Of a DNA stretch of 64,000 bases, positions 33,775 through 44,367 are shown in pieces. Within the stretch, counting starts at the first letter, position 1. The number at the start of each line of letters is the position of its first letter. The notes beneath the pieces are model-generated. The model saw nothing but the letters and a program-made list of their open reading frames with translations, did not search any database and was not told the origin of the DNA. The translations under genes were made by a program, and so were the position numbers. Origin of the DNA: Sphingomonas limnosediminicola (GTDB lineage: Bacteria; Pseudomonadota; Alphaproteobacteria; Sphingomonadales; Sphingomonadaceae); NCBI RefSeq assembly GCF_039537965.1, contig NZ_BAABBM010000001.1, forward strand, positions 2,393,501 to 2,457,500. Reading direction: 5' to 3'.

Positions 33775-35033
33775 TTACGGCCCGCGCCTTCGCAGGCAAG
33801 CATTACGCAATCTACGGTCTCGCGCGGTCTGGATTGGCGACGGCCGAGGCGCTGCTTGCGAGTGGCGCGCGAGTAACCGCATGGGACGCCAAGGAAGAGG
33901 CGAGGGCGAAGGCGCCTGCCGGGACCGATCTCGCAAATCTCGATGAAGCCGACCTGTCGCAGTTCGACAGCCTGGTCGTCACGCCAGGGCTCCCACTGAA
34001 TCGTCATCGGATTGCGAACCGCGCCCGTGAGGCCGGCGTCGAGATCATTGGCGACATCGAGCTGTTCGCCCGCGCCCGCCCCGAACTTCCGCCGCACAAG
34101 GTCGTCGGCATCACCGGTACTAACGGCAAGTCGACGACGACCGCGCTCATCCACCACATCCTCAAGACCGCAGGTGTGCCGACGACGATGGGCGGCAACA
34201 TCGGCCTGCCAATCCTGTCGCAGGACCCGCTGCCCGAAGGCGGGGTCTATGTGCTGGAGCTTTCGAGCTACCAGATCGACCTGACGCAGAGCCTCGACTG
34301 CGATGTCGCGGTGCTGCTCAACATCACGCCCGACCACCTCGACCGGTACGAAAATTTCGAGGCTTACGCGGCGTCGAAACTGCGCCTGCTCGAGATGCAG
34401 TCCGGAAGAAGTTTAAACTTCATCGGTCGGTCAGTCCTCGACAACTTCGACATCAAATTTGGGACAAACCCGATAGAAACAGTCGAGACCGAGCGGCAGA
34501 AGGGTTGGCCCTCGCTTGCGGGTCCTCACAACGCGCAGAATGCTGCGGCGGCGATTGCGGTCTGCATCGATCTCAATGCGTATCCGGACCAAATCGAGCG
34601 CGGCTTAGAAACCTATCCAGGCCTTCCACATCGCATGGAGCGCATCCGCGAGAAGAACGGGGTGCTTTTCGTCAACGACAGCAAGGCGACTAACCCGACC
34701 GCCACCGCGCCAGCGCTCGCCGCGTTCGACAGGATCCGCTGGATCTGCGGCGGGCAGGCAAAGACCGATAATCTCGACGAATGCGCGCCGCATTTCGACC
34801 ATGTGCGCAAGGCCTATACCATTGGGGAAGCGGGCGAATTGTTCGCTACACTCTTGTCGCCGCACATGGCTGTGGCAGAGTGCGAAACGCTGGAGCGCGC
34901 GGTTGGGGAGGCCGCGGCGGAAGCGGAGCCGGGGGACACCGTCCTCCTGTCGCCCGCCTGCGCAAGCTTCGATCAATTCCGCGATTTCGAACAGCGCGGC
35001 GACAAATTCCGGGAGCTAGTGGGGGCCCTATGA
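33771..35033 (+). CDS. murD: UDP-N-acetylmuramoyl-L-alanine--D-glutamate ligase MurD
   Basis: 420 aa from the GTG that overlaps the mraY stop (GTGA). [17 protein letters not shown] is the N-terminal nucleotide-binding domain, and [17 protein letters not shown] the ATP P-loop near residue 115. [17 protein letters not shown] in the C-terminal domain contains the family's DSKATN motif. It adds D-Glu to UDP-MurNAc-L-Ala. It sits between mraY and ftsW, as in most dcw clusters, and overlaps ftsW by ATGA. Confidence 0.97.
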   Translation: MITARAFAGKHYAIYGLARSGLATAEALLASGARVTAWDAKEEARAKAPAGTDLANLDEADLSQFDSLVVTPGLPLNRHRIANRAREAGVEIIGDIELFARARPELPPHKVVGITGTNGKSTTTALIHHILKTAGVPTTMGGNIGLPILSQDPLPEGGVYVLELSSYQIDLTQSLDCDVAVLLNITPDHLDRYENFEAYAASKLRLLEMQSGRSLNFIGRSVLDNFDIKFGTNPIETVETERQKGWPSLAGPHNAQNAAAAIAVCIDLNAYPDQIERGLETYPGLPHRMERIREKNGVLFVNDSKATNPTATAPALAAFDRIRWICGGQAKTDNLDECAPHFDHVRKAYTIGEAGELFATLLSPHMAVAECETLERAVGEAAAEAEPGDTVLLSPACASFDQFRDFEQRGDKFRELVGAL

Positions 35034-36253
35034 TCAAGTCCATTTCCGGCCAGATCAAAGCCAAGGCCGCCTTCGTCGACCCGAGCCGCTACGGCCGTTC
35101 GGACACCAGCGCGATTGGCCGCTGGTTCTGGGAGATCGACAAGGTCCTGCTGTTGCTCGTTAGCGTGCTGATCGGCATCGGTCTGATCGCGGTCGCAGCG
35201 GCATCGCCCGCTGCCGGACAACGCTATTCCGGCGGCAGCGTCCACTTTTCGGAGCTTTACTATTTCTGGCGCCAGCTCGCGTGGATCGCGGTCGGCATTC
35301 CGGTGATGATTGTCATCTCGATGTTGCCGCGGGAGACCGCGCGTCGGCTATCGTTGTTCGGCGCGGTCTTCTTCTTTGTGCTGCTGGTGTTCGTGCCGAT
35401 CATCGGCCCCGAGGTGAACGGCGCGCGGCGCTGGGTGAACTTCGGCTTTGGGCAGGTGCAGCCGTCGGAGTTTTTGAAACCCTTCTTCGTTGTTGCCATG
35501 GCCTGGCTACTAAGCCTGAAGGACGGCGACAAGTCGCTTCCCGTCTACCCGATCTCCGCCGTCGTCACCGGCGGCATCGCCTTCCTGCTGATGAAGCAGC
35601 CGGACTTCGGAAGCACGATCATCTTCTGCGCCGTGTGGGTTGCGATGCTTGCGCTCGCGGGCGTCAACATGCGCATCCTGATCGGGCTCGCGGTGGCGGG
35701 ACTGGTCGGCGTCGTGCTGGCTTATTTTTTCTATGACGTTGCGACGCAGCGGATCGACGAATTCCTGTTCGGCACCGGCGACACCTTCCAGACCGACAAT
35801 GCCATGCGCACGCTCACCGCTGGCGGCCTCTTTGGCATGGGTCCCGGCGGCGGCACGCGGAAGTTCGGCCTGCCGGAGCCGCATACCGACTATATCTTCT
35901 CCGTCATTGGCGAGGAGTTCGGGCTGATCGCCTGTCTTGCCATCGCCGCGCTCTATCTCGGCATCGTCGCCCGGGTGCTGATCAAGCTGCTCGACGAGGA
36001 CAATAGCTTCGCCATCCTCGCCGCCGCCGGCCTCGCCATCGAATTCGGGTTTCAGGCGCTCATCAACATGATGGTCAATGTGCAGCTCGCCCCGTCGAAG
36101 GGCATGACCCTGCCGTTCATCAGCTACGGCGGCAGTTCGATGCTCGCGCTGTCGATCGGCATGGGCTTGCTGCTCGCCTTCACGCGCCGGAACCCTTATC
36201 TCACGCGCTCGCCCTATGTGGTGAAATGGAGCGGGGAGAGCCTGGCGGCATGA
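35030..36253 (+). CDS. ftsW: Lipid II polymerase FtsW
   Basis: 407 aa from the ATG overlapping the murD stop. A basic cytoplasmic N-terminus of about 30 residues is followed by about ten transmembrane helices. SEDS family markers include VNGARRWVNFGFGQVQPSE, MKQPDFGSTII and the C-terminal MTLPFISYGGSSML. FtsW is the septal glycosyltransferase that acts with FtsI. It overlaps murG by ATGA. The helix count and C-terminal motif distinguish it from RodA only by context, which here is clear. Confidence 0.96.
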   Translation: MIKSISGQIKAKAAFVDPSRYGRSDTSAIGRWFWEIDKVLLLLVSVLIGIGLIAVAAASPAAGQRYSGGSVHFSELYYFWRQLAWIAVGIPVMIVISMLPRETARRLSLFGAVFFFVLLVFVPIIGPEVNGARRWVNFGFGQVQPSEFLKPFFVVAMAWLLSLKDGDKSLPVYPISAVVTGGIAFLLMKQPDFGSTIIFCAVWVAMLALAGVNMRILIGLAVAGLVGVVLAYFFYDVATQRIDEFLFGTGDTFQTDNAMRTLTAGGLFGMGPGGGTRKFGLPEPHTDYIFSVIGEEFGLIACLAIAALYLGIVARVLIKLLDEDNSFAILAAAGLAIEFGFQALINMMVNVQLAPSKGMTLPFISYGGSSMLALSIGMGLLLAFTRRNPYLTRSPYVVKWSGESLAA

Positions 36254-37410
36254 ATTTCGTTTTGGCGGCAGGGGGAACCGGTGGCCACATGGTCCCGGCC
36301 CATGCGCTCGCGGCAGAGTTGAAAAGCCGCGGCCATGGCGTCCTGCTGATTACTGACGCGCGCGGCGCCCGCTTTCCGGGGCTGTTCCAGGACGTTCCGG
36401 TCCACATCCTGCCTGCTGGACGTCTGGGCGGCGGCCCGATCGGCATGGCAAAAGCGGCGCTTTCCGTTTTGAAGGGCAGGGCAGAGGCGAAGCGCCTCTA
36501 TCGGGAGCACAATCCGGATGTGGTCGTCGGCTTCGGCGGCTATCCCGCTTTCCCGTCGCTCCTGGCCGCAAGCGCGATGCATATCCCGACGGTATTGCAC
36601 GAGCAGAATGCGGTGCTTGGCCGTGTCAACCGGCTCCTTGCCGGCGATGCGGAGGCGGTGGCGACGGCATATGACCAGGTCGACCGGCTCAAGCCCAAAT
36701 TCCTGTCAAAGACCGTTGTCGTGGGAAATCCGGTGCGCGAGGAAATTGCGCGCCTCGGCGAGCTGCCTTTCCCGCCATTCGACGACGTCGCGCCGCTCAA
36801 GCTCCTCGTGACCGGCGGCAGCCAGGGCGCGTCGGTCCTTAGCGACGTGGTGCCTGAAGGCCTGGGCCTGCTGCAGCAATCGCTCCGCCATCGCCTGCAA
36901 GTCGTGCAGCAATGCCGGCCTGACGAGATCGAGCGCGTGCGCGGCCAATATGCGGCGTTGCACATCCCCGCCGAGCTCATGACCTATATCGAGGACATGC
37001 CGGAGAAGGTCGGCGACGCGCATCTCATCATCGGTCGGGCTGGTGCTTCAACCATTGCCGAGCTGACCGCGGCAGGGCGACCCGCAATCCTTATTCCGTT
37101 TCCGTTGGCTACTGATGACCACCAGACCGCGAATGCGCGGGAGATGACCAAGGCCGGCGGCGCTCGCACAATTCAGCAGGACGGTTTCACGCCGGAGGTG
37201 CTCGCGCGGCAGATCGAGGCGATGGCGGCTGATCCGATTGCTCTGAACAATGCCGCTGCGCGCGCTCTTTCGGTCGGGAGGCCTCATGCGGCGCGCGATC
37301 TCGCCGACGTGGTGGAACGTGTCGCCAACGGACTGTCGCCGACGCTATCCGGTCCCGCGCTCTCGCCGCGCACGGCTGCACATGCGCCAGCCGGAGGCGT
37401 ACCGGCATGA
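36250..37410 (+). CDS. murG: UDP-GlcNAc transferase MurG
   Basis: 386 aa from the ATG overlapping the ftsW stop. N-terminal [16 protein letters not shown] is the G-loop signature, and [14 protein letters not shown] begins the C-terminal Rossmann domain. [14 protein letters not shown] follows, and [14 protein letters not shown] matches the UDP-GlcNAc site. It transfers GlcNAc to lipid I to make lipid II on the inner face of the cytoplasmic membrane. The last 25 residues are a Pro/Ala-rich extension. It overlaps murC by ATGA. Confidence 0.97.
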   Translation: MNFVLAAGGTGGHMVPAHALAAELKSRGHGVLLITDARGARFPGLFQDVPVHILPAGRLGGGPIGMAKAALSVLKGRAEAKRLYREHNPDVVVGFGGYPAFPSLLAASAMHIPTVLHEQNAVLGRVNRLLAGDAEAVATAYDQVDRLKPKFLSKTVVVGNPVREEIARLGELPFPPFDDVAPLKLLVTGGSQGASVLSDVVPEGLGLLQQSLRHRLQVVQQCRPDEIERVRGQYAALHIPAELMTYIEDMPEKVGDAHLIIGRAGASTIAELTAAGRPAILIPFPLATDDHQTANAREMTKAGGARTIQQDGFTPEVLARQIEAMAADPIALNNAAARALSVGRPHAARDLADVVERVANGLSPTLSGPALSPRTAAHAPAGGVPA

Positions 37411-38819
37411 TGAAGGCGCTGGGCACAGATCTCGGCACGATCCATTTCGTCGGCATCGGCGGCATCGGCATGTCCGGCATCGCCGAAGTGATGCACCAGC
37501 TCGGCTACAAGGTGCAGGGCTCCGACGCATCCGACAGCTATGTCGTCGAGAAACTTCGCAAGGCCGGCATTCCGGTGATGATTGGTCACAGCGCCGACAA
37601 TCTCGGCGACGCCGCGGTGGTGGTCAGCTCAACAGCGATCAAGGACGGCAATCCTGAAATGGCCGCTGCGGCCGAGCGGCGCCTGCCGCGCGTCCGCCGC
37701 GCCGAAATGCTCGCCGAGTTGATGCGGATGCAAATGACCGTCGCCGTCGCCGGTACGCACGGGAAGACCACGACGACGTCGATGGTCGCGGCGCTGCTCG
37801 ACAGTGGCGGGGTGGATCCGACCGTTATCAACGGCGGCATCATCAACCGCTACGGCTCCAACGCTCGTCTGGGCAAGAGCGACTGGTGGGTGATCGAAGC
37901 TGACGAAAGCGACGGTAGCTTCCTTCGCCTGGACGGCACGATTGCCGTCGTGACGAACATCGATCCAGAACATCTCGAACATTACGGCAGCTTCGATGCG
38001 GTCAAGGATGCCTTCGTCGAGTTCGTCGAGAACGTGCCCTTCTACGGACTCGCCGTGCTTTGCGTCGATCATCCGGAGGTGCAGAACCTCATCGGGCGCA
38101 TCCGCGACCGGCGCATCGTGACTTACGGCTTCTCGGCGCTCGCCGACGTGCGTGCCGACAATGTGACGCCGGTTCCGGGCGGCACGAAGTTCGACGCGTT
38201 GATCCTCGACAAGGACGGCGGAAGGCGGGCCGTCCCAATGTTCGTTCCCATACCCGGCCGCCACAATGTGCAGAACGCGCTGGCAGCGATCGCGGTCGCG
38301 TTGGAGCTCGGTATTTCCGACGACGCAATCGTTGCTGGCTTCGAAAAGTTCGATGGCGTCAAGCGCCGCTTCTCGAAGGTAGGCGAGGCCGATGGCGCGA
38401 TCATCATCGACGACTATGCCCACCATCCGACGGAAATTCGCGCGGTTCTCGCCGCGGCGCGCGAGGGTGCCCAGGGACGCGTAATCGCGGTGGTGCAGCC
38501 GCACCGCTTCACCCGTCTGGATTCGCTGATGGAGGAGTTCCAGAGCGCCTTCAACGACGCCGACGTCGTGTTCGTGACGCCAGTCTACGCCGCTGGCGAG
38601 GAACCGATTGAGGGTGTTGACGCCAACGCGCTGGCACAGGGACTTCGCGCCCATGGCCACAGAATGGCGCGCACGGTCGATAGCCTAGACGCCTTGTGCC
38701 GGGAGCTTCGCGACCTGGCGGCCGAAGGCGACATGGTAATCTGCATGGGCGCCGGCGACATTACGAAATGGGCAGCCGCGCTCGCTGACGGCATCTGTAG
38801 CCAGAGGCGCAACAAATGA
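37407..38819 (+). CDS. murC: UDP-N-acetylmuramate--L-alanine ligase MurC
   Basis: 470 aa. N-terminal [16 protein letters not shown] is the Mur ligase nucleotide-binding segment and [15 protein letters not shown] the ATP P-loop (about residue 112). [13 protein letters not shown] lies in the C-terminal domain. It attaches L-Ala to UDP-MurNAc, the first amino acid of the stem peptide. It starts in an ATGA overlap with murG and ends in one with murB. Confidence 0.97.
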   Translation: MMKALGTDLGTIHFVGIGGIGMSGIAEVMHQLGYKVQGSDASDSYVVEKLRKAGIPVMIGHSADNLGDAAVVVSSTAIKDGNPEMAAAAERRLPRVRRAEMLAELMRMQMTVAVAGTHGKTTTTSMVAALLDSGGVDPTVINGGIINRYGSNARLGKSDWWVIEADESDGSFLRLDGTIAVVTNIDPEHLEHYGSFDAVKDAFVEFVENVPFYGLAVLCVDHPEVQNLIGRIRDRRIVTYGFSALADVRADNVTPVPGGTKFDALILDKDGGRRAVPMFVPIPGRHNVQNALAAIAVALELGISDDAIVAGFEKFDGVKRRFSKVGEADGAIIIDDYAHHPTEIRAVLAAAREGAQGRVIAVVQPHRFTRLDSLMEEFQSAFNDADVVFVTPVYAAGEEPIEGVDANALAQGLRAHGHRMARTVDSLDALCRELRDLAAEGDMVICMGAGDITKWAAALADGICSQRRNK

Positions 38820-39712
38820 GCGCCGCGGCGACCATGCCGCGTGTACGCGGTCGCCTGACCGCAAAGGCGCCGCTCGCGCCCCTAGTCTGGTTCAAGAGCG
38901 GCGGAACGGCCGAATGGCTGTTCGAGCCCGCGGACGAGGAAGACCTCATCGCTTTTCTCACCGAGCTCGAACCGCACGTACCGGTGATGGCTCTCGGCCT
39001 GGGTTCCAACATGATCGTGCGCGACGGCGGCGTTCCGGGCGTGGTGATCCGGCTCGGCAAGAACTTTGCGAAGATCGAGCAACTCGACGAGACGACCATG
39101 CGCTGCGGCGGCGGGGCGAGCGGCATCCTCGTCTCTTCAACCGCGCGCGACCACGGCATTGCCGGCCTCGAGTTCCTGCGCGGCATCCCCGGAACCGTCG
39201 GCGGCTTCGTCCGCATGAACGGCGGCGCCTACGGGCGAGAGGTGAAGGACATTCTCGTCTCAGCGCGCGTCGTGCTGCGGTCTGGGGATGTCGAAGAGCT
39301 TCCGCTCGACAAGCTCGGCTACACCTATCGCCACAGCGAATTGCCAGAAAGTGCGGTAGTCGTAGGGGCGGTCTTCAGTGGCGAGCCTGGCGAGCCTGAA
39401 GCGATCGGCGCGGAGATGGACGCGATTGCCCGAGCTCGTGAGGAATCGCAGCCGCTACGCAGCCGCACCGGCGGTTCCACTTTCAAAAATCCGCCGGGTC
39501 ACAAGGCGTGGGCGCTGATCGACGCCGCGGGCTGCCGCGGCTTGACCATTGGCGACGCCCAAGTGTCGGAAAAGCATTGCAACTTCCTCCTCAACCTCTG
39601 TAGCGCGACCAGTGCGGAAATCGAAGCGCTGGGCGAGGAAGTCCGGCGCCGTGTCGAGGCCAAAAGCCACATCATGCTCGAGTGGGAAATCCAGCGGGTC
39701 GGGAAGCAATGA
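38816..39712 (+). CDS. murB: UDP-N-acetylenolpyruvoylglucosamine reductase MurB
   Basis: 298 aa, type IIb (short) MurB. The FAD-binding segment is [18 protein letters not shown] and [21 protein letters not shown]. The catalytic Ser is in [12 protein letters not shown] and the Glu in LEWEIQRVG near the end. It reduces enolpyruvyl-UDP-GlcNAc to UDP-MurNAc using NADPH. It overlaps murC and ddl by ATGA at both ends. Confidence 0.97.
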   Translation: MSAAATMPRVRGRLTAKAPLAPLVWFKSGGTAEWLFEPADEEDLIAFLTELEPHVPVMALGLGSNMIVRDGGVPGVVIRLGKNFAKIEQLDETTMRCGGGASGILVSSTARDHGIAGLEFLRGIPGTVGGFVRMNGGAYGREVKDILVSARVVLRSGDVEELPLDKLGYTYRHSELPESAVVVGAVFSGEPGEPEAIGAEMDAIARAREESQPLRSRTGGSTFKNPPGHKAWALIDAAGCRGLTIGDAQVSEKHCNFLLNLCSATSAEIEALGEEVRRRVEAKSHIMLEWEIQRVGKQ

Positions 39713-40635
39713 ACAGGGATTTGCACGTCGTCGTCCTGATGGGCGGCTGGTCTTCCGAGCGGGACGTTTCGCTGACGAGCGGCAGGGGCGTCGCCGGCGC
39801 ATTGCGTGAGCGCGGCTGGTCCAACGTCACCGAGCTCGACATGGATCGCGACGTCGCCACACGCCTGACCGAACTGAAGCCCGACGTCGTCTTCAATGCC
39901 CTTCACGGCACGCCGGGAGAGGACGGGACCGTCCAAGGCATGATGGACCTGATGGGTCTGAAGTACACGCATAGTGGGCTCGAAACGTCGGTCATCGCAA
40001 TCGACAAAGAGCTTACCAAGATGGTGCTCGTCCCCGGCGGGATCCGCATGCCGGCGGGCAAGATCGTCGAGAGCGAAAGCGTCCATCGCGAAGACCCGAT
40101 GGCGCGGCCATACGTGCTGAAACCGGTCAACGAAGGCTCGTCGGTTGGTGTCGCCATCGTCACCACCGAAGGCAATCTCGGCACGCCGATCGGCCGCGAC
40201 GTGCCTGGGCCGTGGCATGAGTTCGATCATCTGCTCGCTGAGCCCTTCATCAAGGGGCGCGAGCTGACGGTTGCAGTGCTTGGCGATCAAGCGCTGGCCG
40301 TGACCGAGCTTCAGCCCAAGGCCGGCTTCTACGATTATGCCGCGAAGTACACGGACGGCCTGACCGTCCACATCTGCCCGGCCGAAGTTCCCGAAGATAT
40401 CGCGCAGGCGATGCTCGACATGGCGGCGAAGGCGCACAAGCTGCTCGGTTGCAAGGGCGCTTCACGGTCCGATTTCCGTTGGGATGACGAGCAGGGCGAG
40501 GCGGGTCTTTATCTGCTCGAGGTGAATACGCAGCCCGGCATGACACCGCTCAGCCTTGTGCCCGAACAAGCCAGGCATCGCGGCATCAGCTATGGCGAGC
40601 TGGTCGAGCAATTGATCGCGGAGGCGTTGCAATGA
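39709..40635 (+). CDS. ddl: D-alanine--D-alanine ligase
   Basis: 308 aa from the ATG that overlaps the murB stop. VLMGGWSSERDVSLTSG and VFNALHGTPGEDGTVQG are N-terminal ATP-grasp signatures. KPVNEGSSVGVAIV and the C-terminal LEVNTQPGMTPLSLVPEQA carry the catalytic Ser, metal-binding residues and D-Ala site. It makes D-Ala-D-Ala for MurF. It overlaps ftsQ by ATGA. Confidence 0.97.
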   Translation: MNRDLHVVVLMGGWSSERDVSLTSGRGVAGALRERGWSNVTELDMDRDVATRLTELKPDVVFNALHGTPGEDGTVQGMMDLMGLKYTHSGLETSVIAIDKELTKMVLVPGGIRMPAGKIVESESVHREDPMARPYVLKPVNEGSSVGVAIVTTEGNLGTPIGRDVPGPWHEFDHLLAEPFIKGRELTVAVLGDQALAVTELQPKAGFYDYAAKYTDGLTVHICPAEVPEDIAQAMLDMAAKAHKLLGCKGASRSDFRWDDEQGEAGLYLLEVNTQPGMTPLSLVPEQARHRGISYGELVEQLIAEALQ

Positions 40636-41549
40636 GCGCAGCGCATGTCCGGCGCGGCGGCGCAACCCGGTCCAAGCCGCGCAAGTCGGCGAAAGTCGCC
40701 GTCCCGAAGAAGATCGCGAAGAAGCTGCCTGTCGATCAAGCGCGCGCCAATAAGCTGGCGGGGCTCGTCTTCGGCGGGTTCCTCCTTGCCATCGCGCTCG
40801 TGGTGCTGATCGCTCTCGACATTCCGGCAAAAGCCGAGCGCGCCGCGGGCACGGCCGTGGGTCAGGCTGGCTTTACCGTCAGCGGCTATCAGATCGTCGG
40901 ACTCCACCGGATGAATCGCAGCCTCGTCGACGAGGTCGTGAACGGAGAACTGAAGCGCGCCGCGGATGAATCAGGACAGGACAAGGCGCCCCAAGCGCTC
41001 GTCGACGTCGCTGCCATACGCGACCGGCTGATGAAGTTCGGCTGGGTCAAGGACGCTCGCGTGTCCCGGCGCCTTCCCGATACGCTTGTCATCGACATCG
41101 TCGAGCGCACGCCTGCAGCGCTTTGGCAGAACCAGGGACAACTGGCGCTGATCGACCCGGACGGCGTTGTGCTAGACCGCGTGCCCGTAGACAAAATGCC
41201 CGACCTGCCGCTCCTGATCGGCGCCGGCGCCAATGGGCAAGCCGAGCAACTCGGTCGGATCATGGCCGTCGTGCCGACGCTGAAGCCGCAACTCGCATCG
41301 GGCACCTGGGTCGGCGGCCGGCGCTGGGACCTCAATTTCCAGTCGGGCGAAACGATCGCGCTTCCCGAGGGTGAAACGGCTGCCAAGACGGCACTGACCA
41401 AGTTCGCGAAGCTCGACAAGTCGAGCGGCCTTCTCGGCCGCGGGATCGTCCGCTTCGACCTGCGCGTTCCGGGCAAGATGATCGTCCGCCTGCCCCGCGC
41501 GCCCGGTGAGCCCATCGCGCCTGCAGCGCAGCCGCAGAGTCAGGGGTAG
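40632..41549 (+). CDS. ftsQ: Cell division protein FtsQ
   Basis: 305 aa. A Lys/Arg-rich cytoplasmic N-terminus of about 40 residues precedes one transmembrane helix (about 41-62, LAGLVFGGFLLAIALVVLIAL). The periplasmic POTRA-like domain begins VGQAGFTVSGYQIVGLHRM and is followed by the FtsQ-type beta domain with WVKDARVSRRLPDTLVIDI. FtsQ recruits FtsB/FtsL to the septum. The C-terminal 15 residues are Pro/Ala/Gln-rich. The gene overlaps ddl and precedes ftsA by 11 nt. Confidence 0.93.
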   Translation: MSAAHVRRGGATRSKPRKSAKVAVPKKIAKKLPVDQARANKLAGLVFGGFLLAIALVVLIALDIPAKAERAAGTAVGQAGFTVSGYQIVGLHRMNRSLVDEVVNGELKRAADESGQDKAPQALVDVAAIRDRLMKFGWVKDARVSRRLPDTLVIDIVERTPAALWQNQGQLALIDPDGVVLDRVPVDKMPDLPLLIGAGANGQAEQLGRIMAVVPTLKPQLASGTWVGGRRWDLNFQSGETIALPEGETAAKTALTKFAKLDKSSGLLGRGIVRFDLRVPGKMIVRLPRAPGEPIAPAAQPQSQG

Positions 41550-41560
41550 TTAGCAAGCAC

Positions 41561-42814
41561 GTGGCTGCACCGACCGAACAGAAACTGATCGCCGTTCTTG
41601 ATATCGGCTCGTCCAAGGTCAGCGCCATGATCGCGAGGCCGGACGACGACGGCCGACTGACCGTGCTCGGGACAGGCCAGCGCGAGAGCCGCGGGGTCAA
41701 GCGAGGCTACATCACCGACATGGCCGCGAGCGAATTTTCGGTCCGCGAGGCTGTCGAGCTTGCCGAGCGTATGTCCGGCCTGACGGTCGAGGAGGTCTGG
41801 GCGAGCTATGGCGCAGGCGAGCTGGTCAGCGACGTCGCCAATGTCGAGGTCGAACTGGGCGGCCATCCCGTCGAGCAGTCCGACATCGACGAGCTGATGA
41901 ACGCCGGCCGCGCGGCGATCGACAAGAACGGGCAAGTCGTCCTGCACGCGCATCCAGCGCTCTACACTATCGACCGCGCGCAGGGCGTTCAGCAGCCGAT
42001 CGGCCTTTTTGCCAACCGGCTCGGCGTCGACATTCACGTCATCGCGGCAAACCCATCGCCGTTGCGCAACATCGACACGGTCATTCGGTCGGCGCACCTC
42101 GGAGTGAACGCCATCGTCGCATCGCCGATTGCGGCCGCACTCGCTTGCCTGAGCGAAGAGGAGCGAGAGCTTGGCGTTGCGCTGGTCGAGCTTGGCGCCG
42201 ACGTCACCAATGTCTCGGTGCACCTCGGTGGTATGCTGGTCGGACTACGCTCGATCCCGCTCGGCGCGCGCGACATCACCAACGATATCGCCACCGCCTT
42301 CGCCGTGCAGCGCCGCGACGCCGAAAGGCTGAAGTGCTTCTACGGTTCGGCCATGACCAGCCCCCGCGACAACCATGAGATGATCGAGGCCGCGCAGATC
42401 GGTGCCGAACAGGGTGCCGAGCCGATGAAGATCACACGTGCCCAGTTGATGATGGTCATCCGCCAGCGTGTCGAAGAACTTACCAACGAAATCGAAGCGG
42501 CGCTGAAGGGTCTTGGCTTCACCGGACCCGTCGGGCGGCAGGTGGTGCTCACCGGCGGCGGCGCCGAGCTGAAAAATATAGCTGATTATATGCAGGGCGT
42601 CCTCGGCCGCGCAGTCCGCGTCGGCCGACCCAAGCAGATCACCGGCTTGCCCGACGCGCATAGCGGCCCGGCATTTTCGACGCTGATCGGCCTGGCGCTT
42701 CTTGCGGCATCCGGCCGCGGCGACATTCGCGACATCGCCGGCCCGATTGCTCGACAGCCGCCAGCAAAGGGCATGCTCGGCCGTCTAGTCCAGGCGATGA
42801 AGGGCGGCTTCTAG
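41561..42814 (+). CDS. ftsA: Cell division protein FtsA
   Basis: 417 aa with a GTG start. Actin-fold phosphate-binding loops are visible in VLDIGSSKVSAMI and VALVELGADVTNVSVHLGG, and adenosine binding in VVLTGGGAELKNI. The C-terminal GMLGRLVQAMKGGF is the amphipathic membrane-targeting helix, here without the usual Trp. FtsA tethers FtsZ to the membrane. Normally ftsZ follows directly; here an MFS transporter intervenes. No 4-nt overlap exists at either end. Confidence 0.96.
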   Translation: MAAPTEQKLIAVLDIGSSKVSAMIARPDDDGRLTVLGTGQRESRGVKRGYITDMAASEFSVREAVELAERMSGLTVEEVWASYGAGELVSDVANVEVELGGHPVEQSDIDELMNAGRAAIDKNGQVVLHAHPALYTIDRAQGVQQPIGLFANRLGVDIHVIAANPSPLRNIDTVIRSAHLGVNAIVASPIAAALACLSEEERELGVALVELGADVTNVSVHLGGMLVGLRSIPLGARDITNDIATAFAVQRRDAERLKCFYGSAMTSPRDNHEMIEAAQIGAEQGAEPMKITRAQLMMVIRQRVEELTNEIEAALKGLGFTGPVGRQVVLTGGGAELKNIADYMQGVLGRAVRVGRPKQITGLPDAHSGPAFSTLIGLALLAASGRGDIRDIAGPIARQPPAKGMLGRLVQAMKGGF

Positions 42815-42857
42815 CACCCCGGCCCTCGTGCTACGCCCCTTGCGGGGAGGGGCGCTG

Positions 42858-44078
42858 ATGGCGACGATTACGAAGACGGGCAGGGCTACTTCGGCGCTCG
42901 TTCTTTTGCTGGGAGCGGCGGTTGTCCTCAACTACGTGGACCGCGGCGCCATCGGTATTGCGGCGCCGGTCATGAAGACCGAGCTTGGCCTCTCGCCAGA
43001 AGCTTACGGCCTCGCCTTCTCGGCATTCTTCTGGGTCTACGCGCCGGTGCAGCTGTTCACCGGTTGGCTCTGCGACCGCTTCTCCGTCTACAAGCTGATG
43101 GCGGCCGGCATTTTGCTTTGGGCGGGAAGCACCTTGCTGATGGGCTTTGTCGGCGGCTTCGTCGGCCTGATGTTGCTGCGCATTATGCTCGGCGTCGGTG
43201 AGAGCATTTCCTTCCCCGGCAGTTCCAAGATCATCGCGCGGCACGTTCCGCCGGAACGCCGCGGCCTTGCGAATGCGGCCATCGCGGCAGGCATCGCCTG
43301 GGGCCCAGCCATCGGTACGCTTGCAGGGGGATTGATCGTTGCGTCGTTTGGCTGGCGCGAGATGTTCTTCGTCTTCGGTCTGGCCACGCTGCTTTGGCTG
43401 GTGCCTTGGCGGCGGACTGTGAGCAAGCTCGCGACGACCGGCTATCTCGACGACGGCGCGCACGTGCCGGTCAGCGCGCTCATTTCGAAATGGTCGCTGT
43501 GGTCGATGTCGATCGTCCACTGTCTCGGCAACTACTGCTTCTACTTTCTGCTCGCGTGGCTTCCGCTCTTCCTCGTCCAGTCGCGCGGGTTCACGATCAC
43601 GCAAATGACGATGTTGGCGACGCTCGGCTATGCGGTGCAGGGCGCGTGCGCGATCGCTTACGGCCACTTTTCCGATTGGTGGACGCGTTCGGGAAGGTCC
43701 GAAGCGGCTTGCCGCCGCTGGATGATGGTCGCGAGCCAGGTGCTCGCCGCATGCGCAATCGTCGGCCTTTCGCAAGCGCATTCCGCACTTTCGATCGCGA
43801 TTCTTCTCTGCCTTGCGGGCGCGGCAAGTGCTTCCCTGTCGCTCAATCTTTATGCGGTCGCGCAGATGTTCTCTGGGCCGCGCGCGGCCGGTACGTGGAT
43901 CGGTGTTCAGAATTCGTTCGGCAACGCGTCGGGCATCTTCGGCCCGATCGTCACCGGCATCCTCGTCCAGCGCGCGGGGTATGAAACCGCGTTCCTCGTC
44001 ACCGCCGCAGTCGCTGCGTTCGGTGCTGTCTGGTGGGCAGTGGGTGTGCCGAAGATCGAGCCCATCAAGCTCGACTAG
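42858..44078 (+). CDS. MFS transporter (ACS-type) inserted between ftsA and ftsZ
   Basis: 406 aa from the ATG at 42858, chosen for the GGGGAGGGG site upstream; an earlier in-frame TTG/CTG at 42828 lacks one. Twelve predicted transmembrane helices. LNYVDRGAIGIAAP in helix 1 and the loop LCDRFSVYKLMAAGILLW (MFS motif A region) are typical of the anion:cation symporter subfamily that imports organic anions such as hexuronates. The GC content and codon use look like the neighbours. It starts 43 nt after ftsA and may share the dcw transcript. Substrate unknown. Confidence 0.9.
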   Translation: MATITKTGRATSALVLLLGAAVVLNYVDRGAIGIAAPVMKTELGLSPEAYGLAFSAFFWVYAPVQLFTGWLCDRFSVYKLMAAGILLWAGSTLLMGFVGGFVGLMLLRIMLGVGESISFPGSSKIIARHVPPERRGLANAAIAAGIAWGPAIGTLAGGLIVASFGWREMFFVFGLATLLWLVPWRRTVSKLATTGYLDDGAHVPVSALISKWSLWSMSIVHCLGNYCFYFLLAWLPLFLVQSRGFTITQMTMLATLGYAVQGACAIAYGHFSDWWTRSGRSEAACRRWMMVASQVLAACAIVGLSQAHSALSIAILLCLAGAASASLSLNLYAVAQMFSGPRAAGTWIGVQNSFGNASGIFGPIVTGILVQRAGYETAFLVTAAVAAFGAVWWAVGVPKIEPIKLD

Positions 44079-44354
44079 CGAACCCCTTCACGACCGGCTG
44101 CAGCTTTTGCCCCGTTGGGATTGCGATCGGAAAGCCTGCGGAGGCCTACGCTGCTGGAGAGTCCGACGGCCAATGAACGGCCTAGATCAAGGACGGTCGT
44201 TAACCAGATCGGCAACGGGTAGAATTTCTGGACCATCCGCCGCCCACGACCAAAATCGTGGTCATGACGCCTGATGCTGGGACCGGTCGTTCCCTGAGCT
44301 GGATGGGTCTGGAATAAGTGGGTCGGAGCCGCCGCGGGCCGGTGACGTCCCGTT

Positions 44355-44363
44355 TGTGGATAA
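44355..44363 (-). promoter_or_regulatory. Perfect DnaA box (TTATCCACA) upstream of ftsZ
   Basis: TGTGGATAA on the plus strand, exact DnaA consensus on the minus strand, 137 nt before the ftsZ start. Confidence 0.6.
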
Positions 44364-44367
44364 GTGA

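Noticed and set aside
44244..44261. CCACGA-CCAAAA-TCGTGG inverted repeat as terminator of the MFS gene
   Set aside because: Only 6-bp arms and no T-run; probably chance or minor structure.
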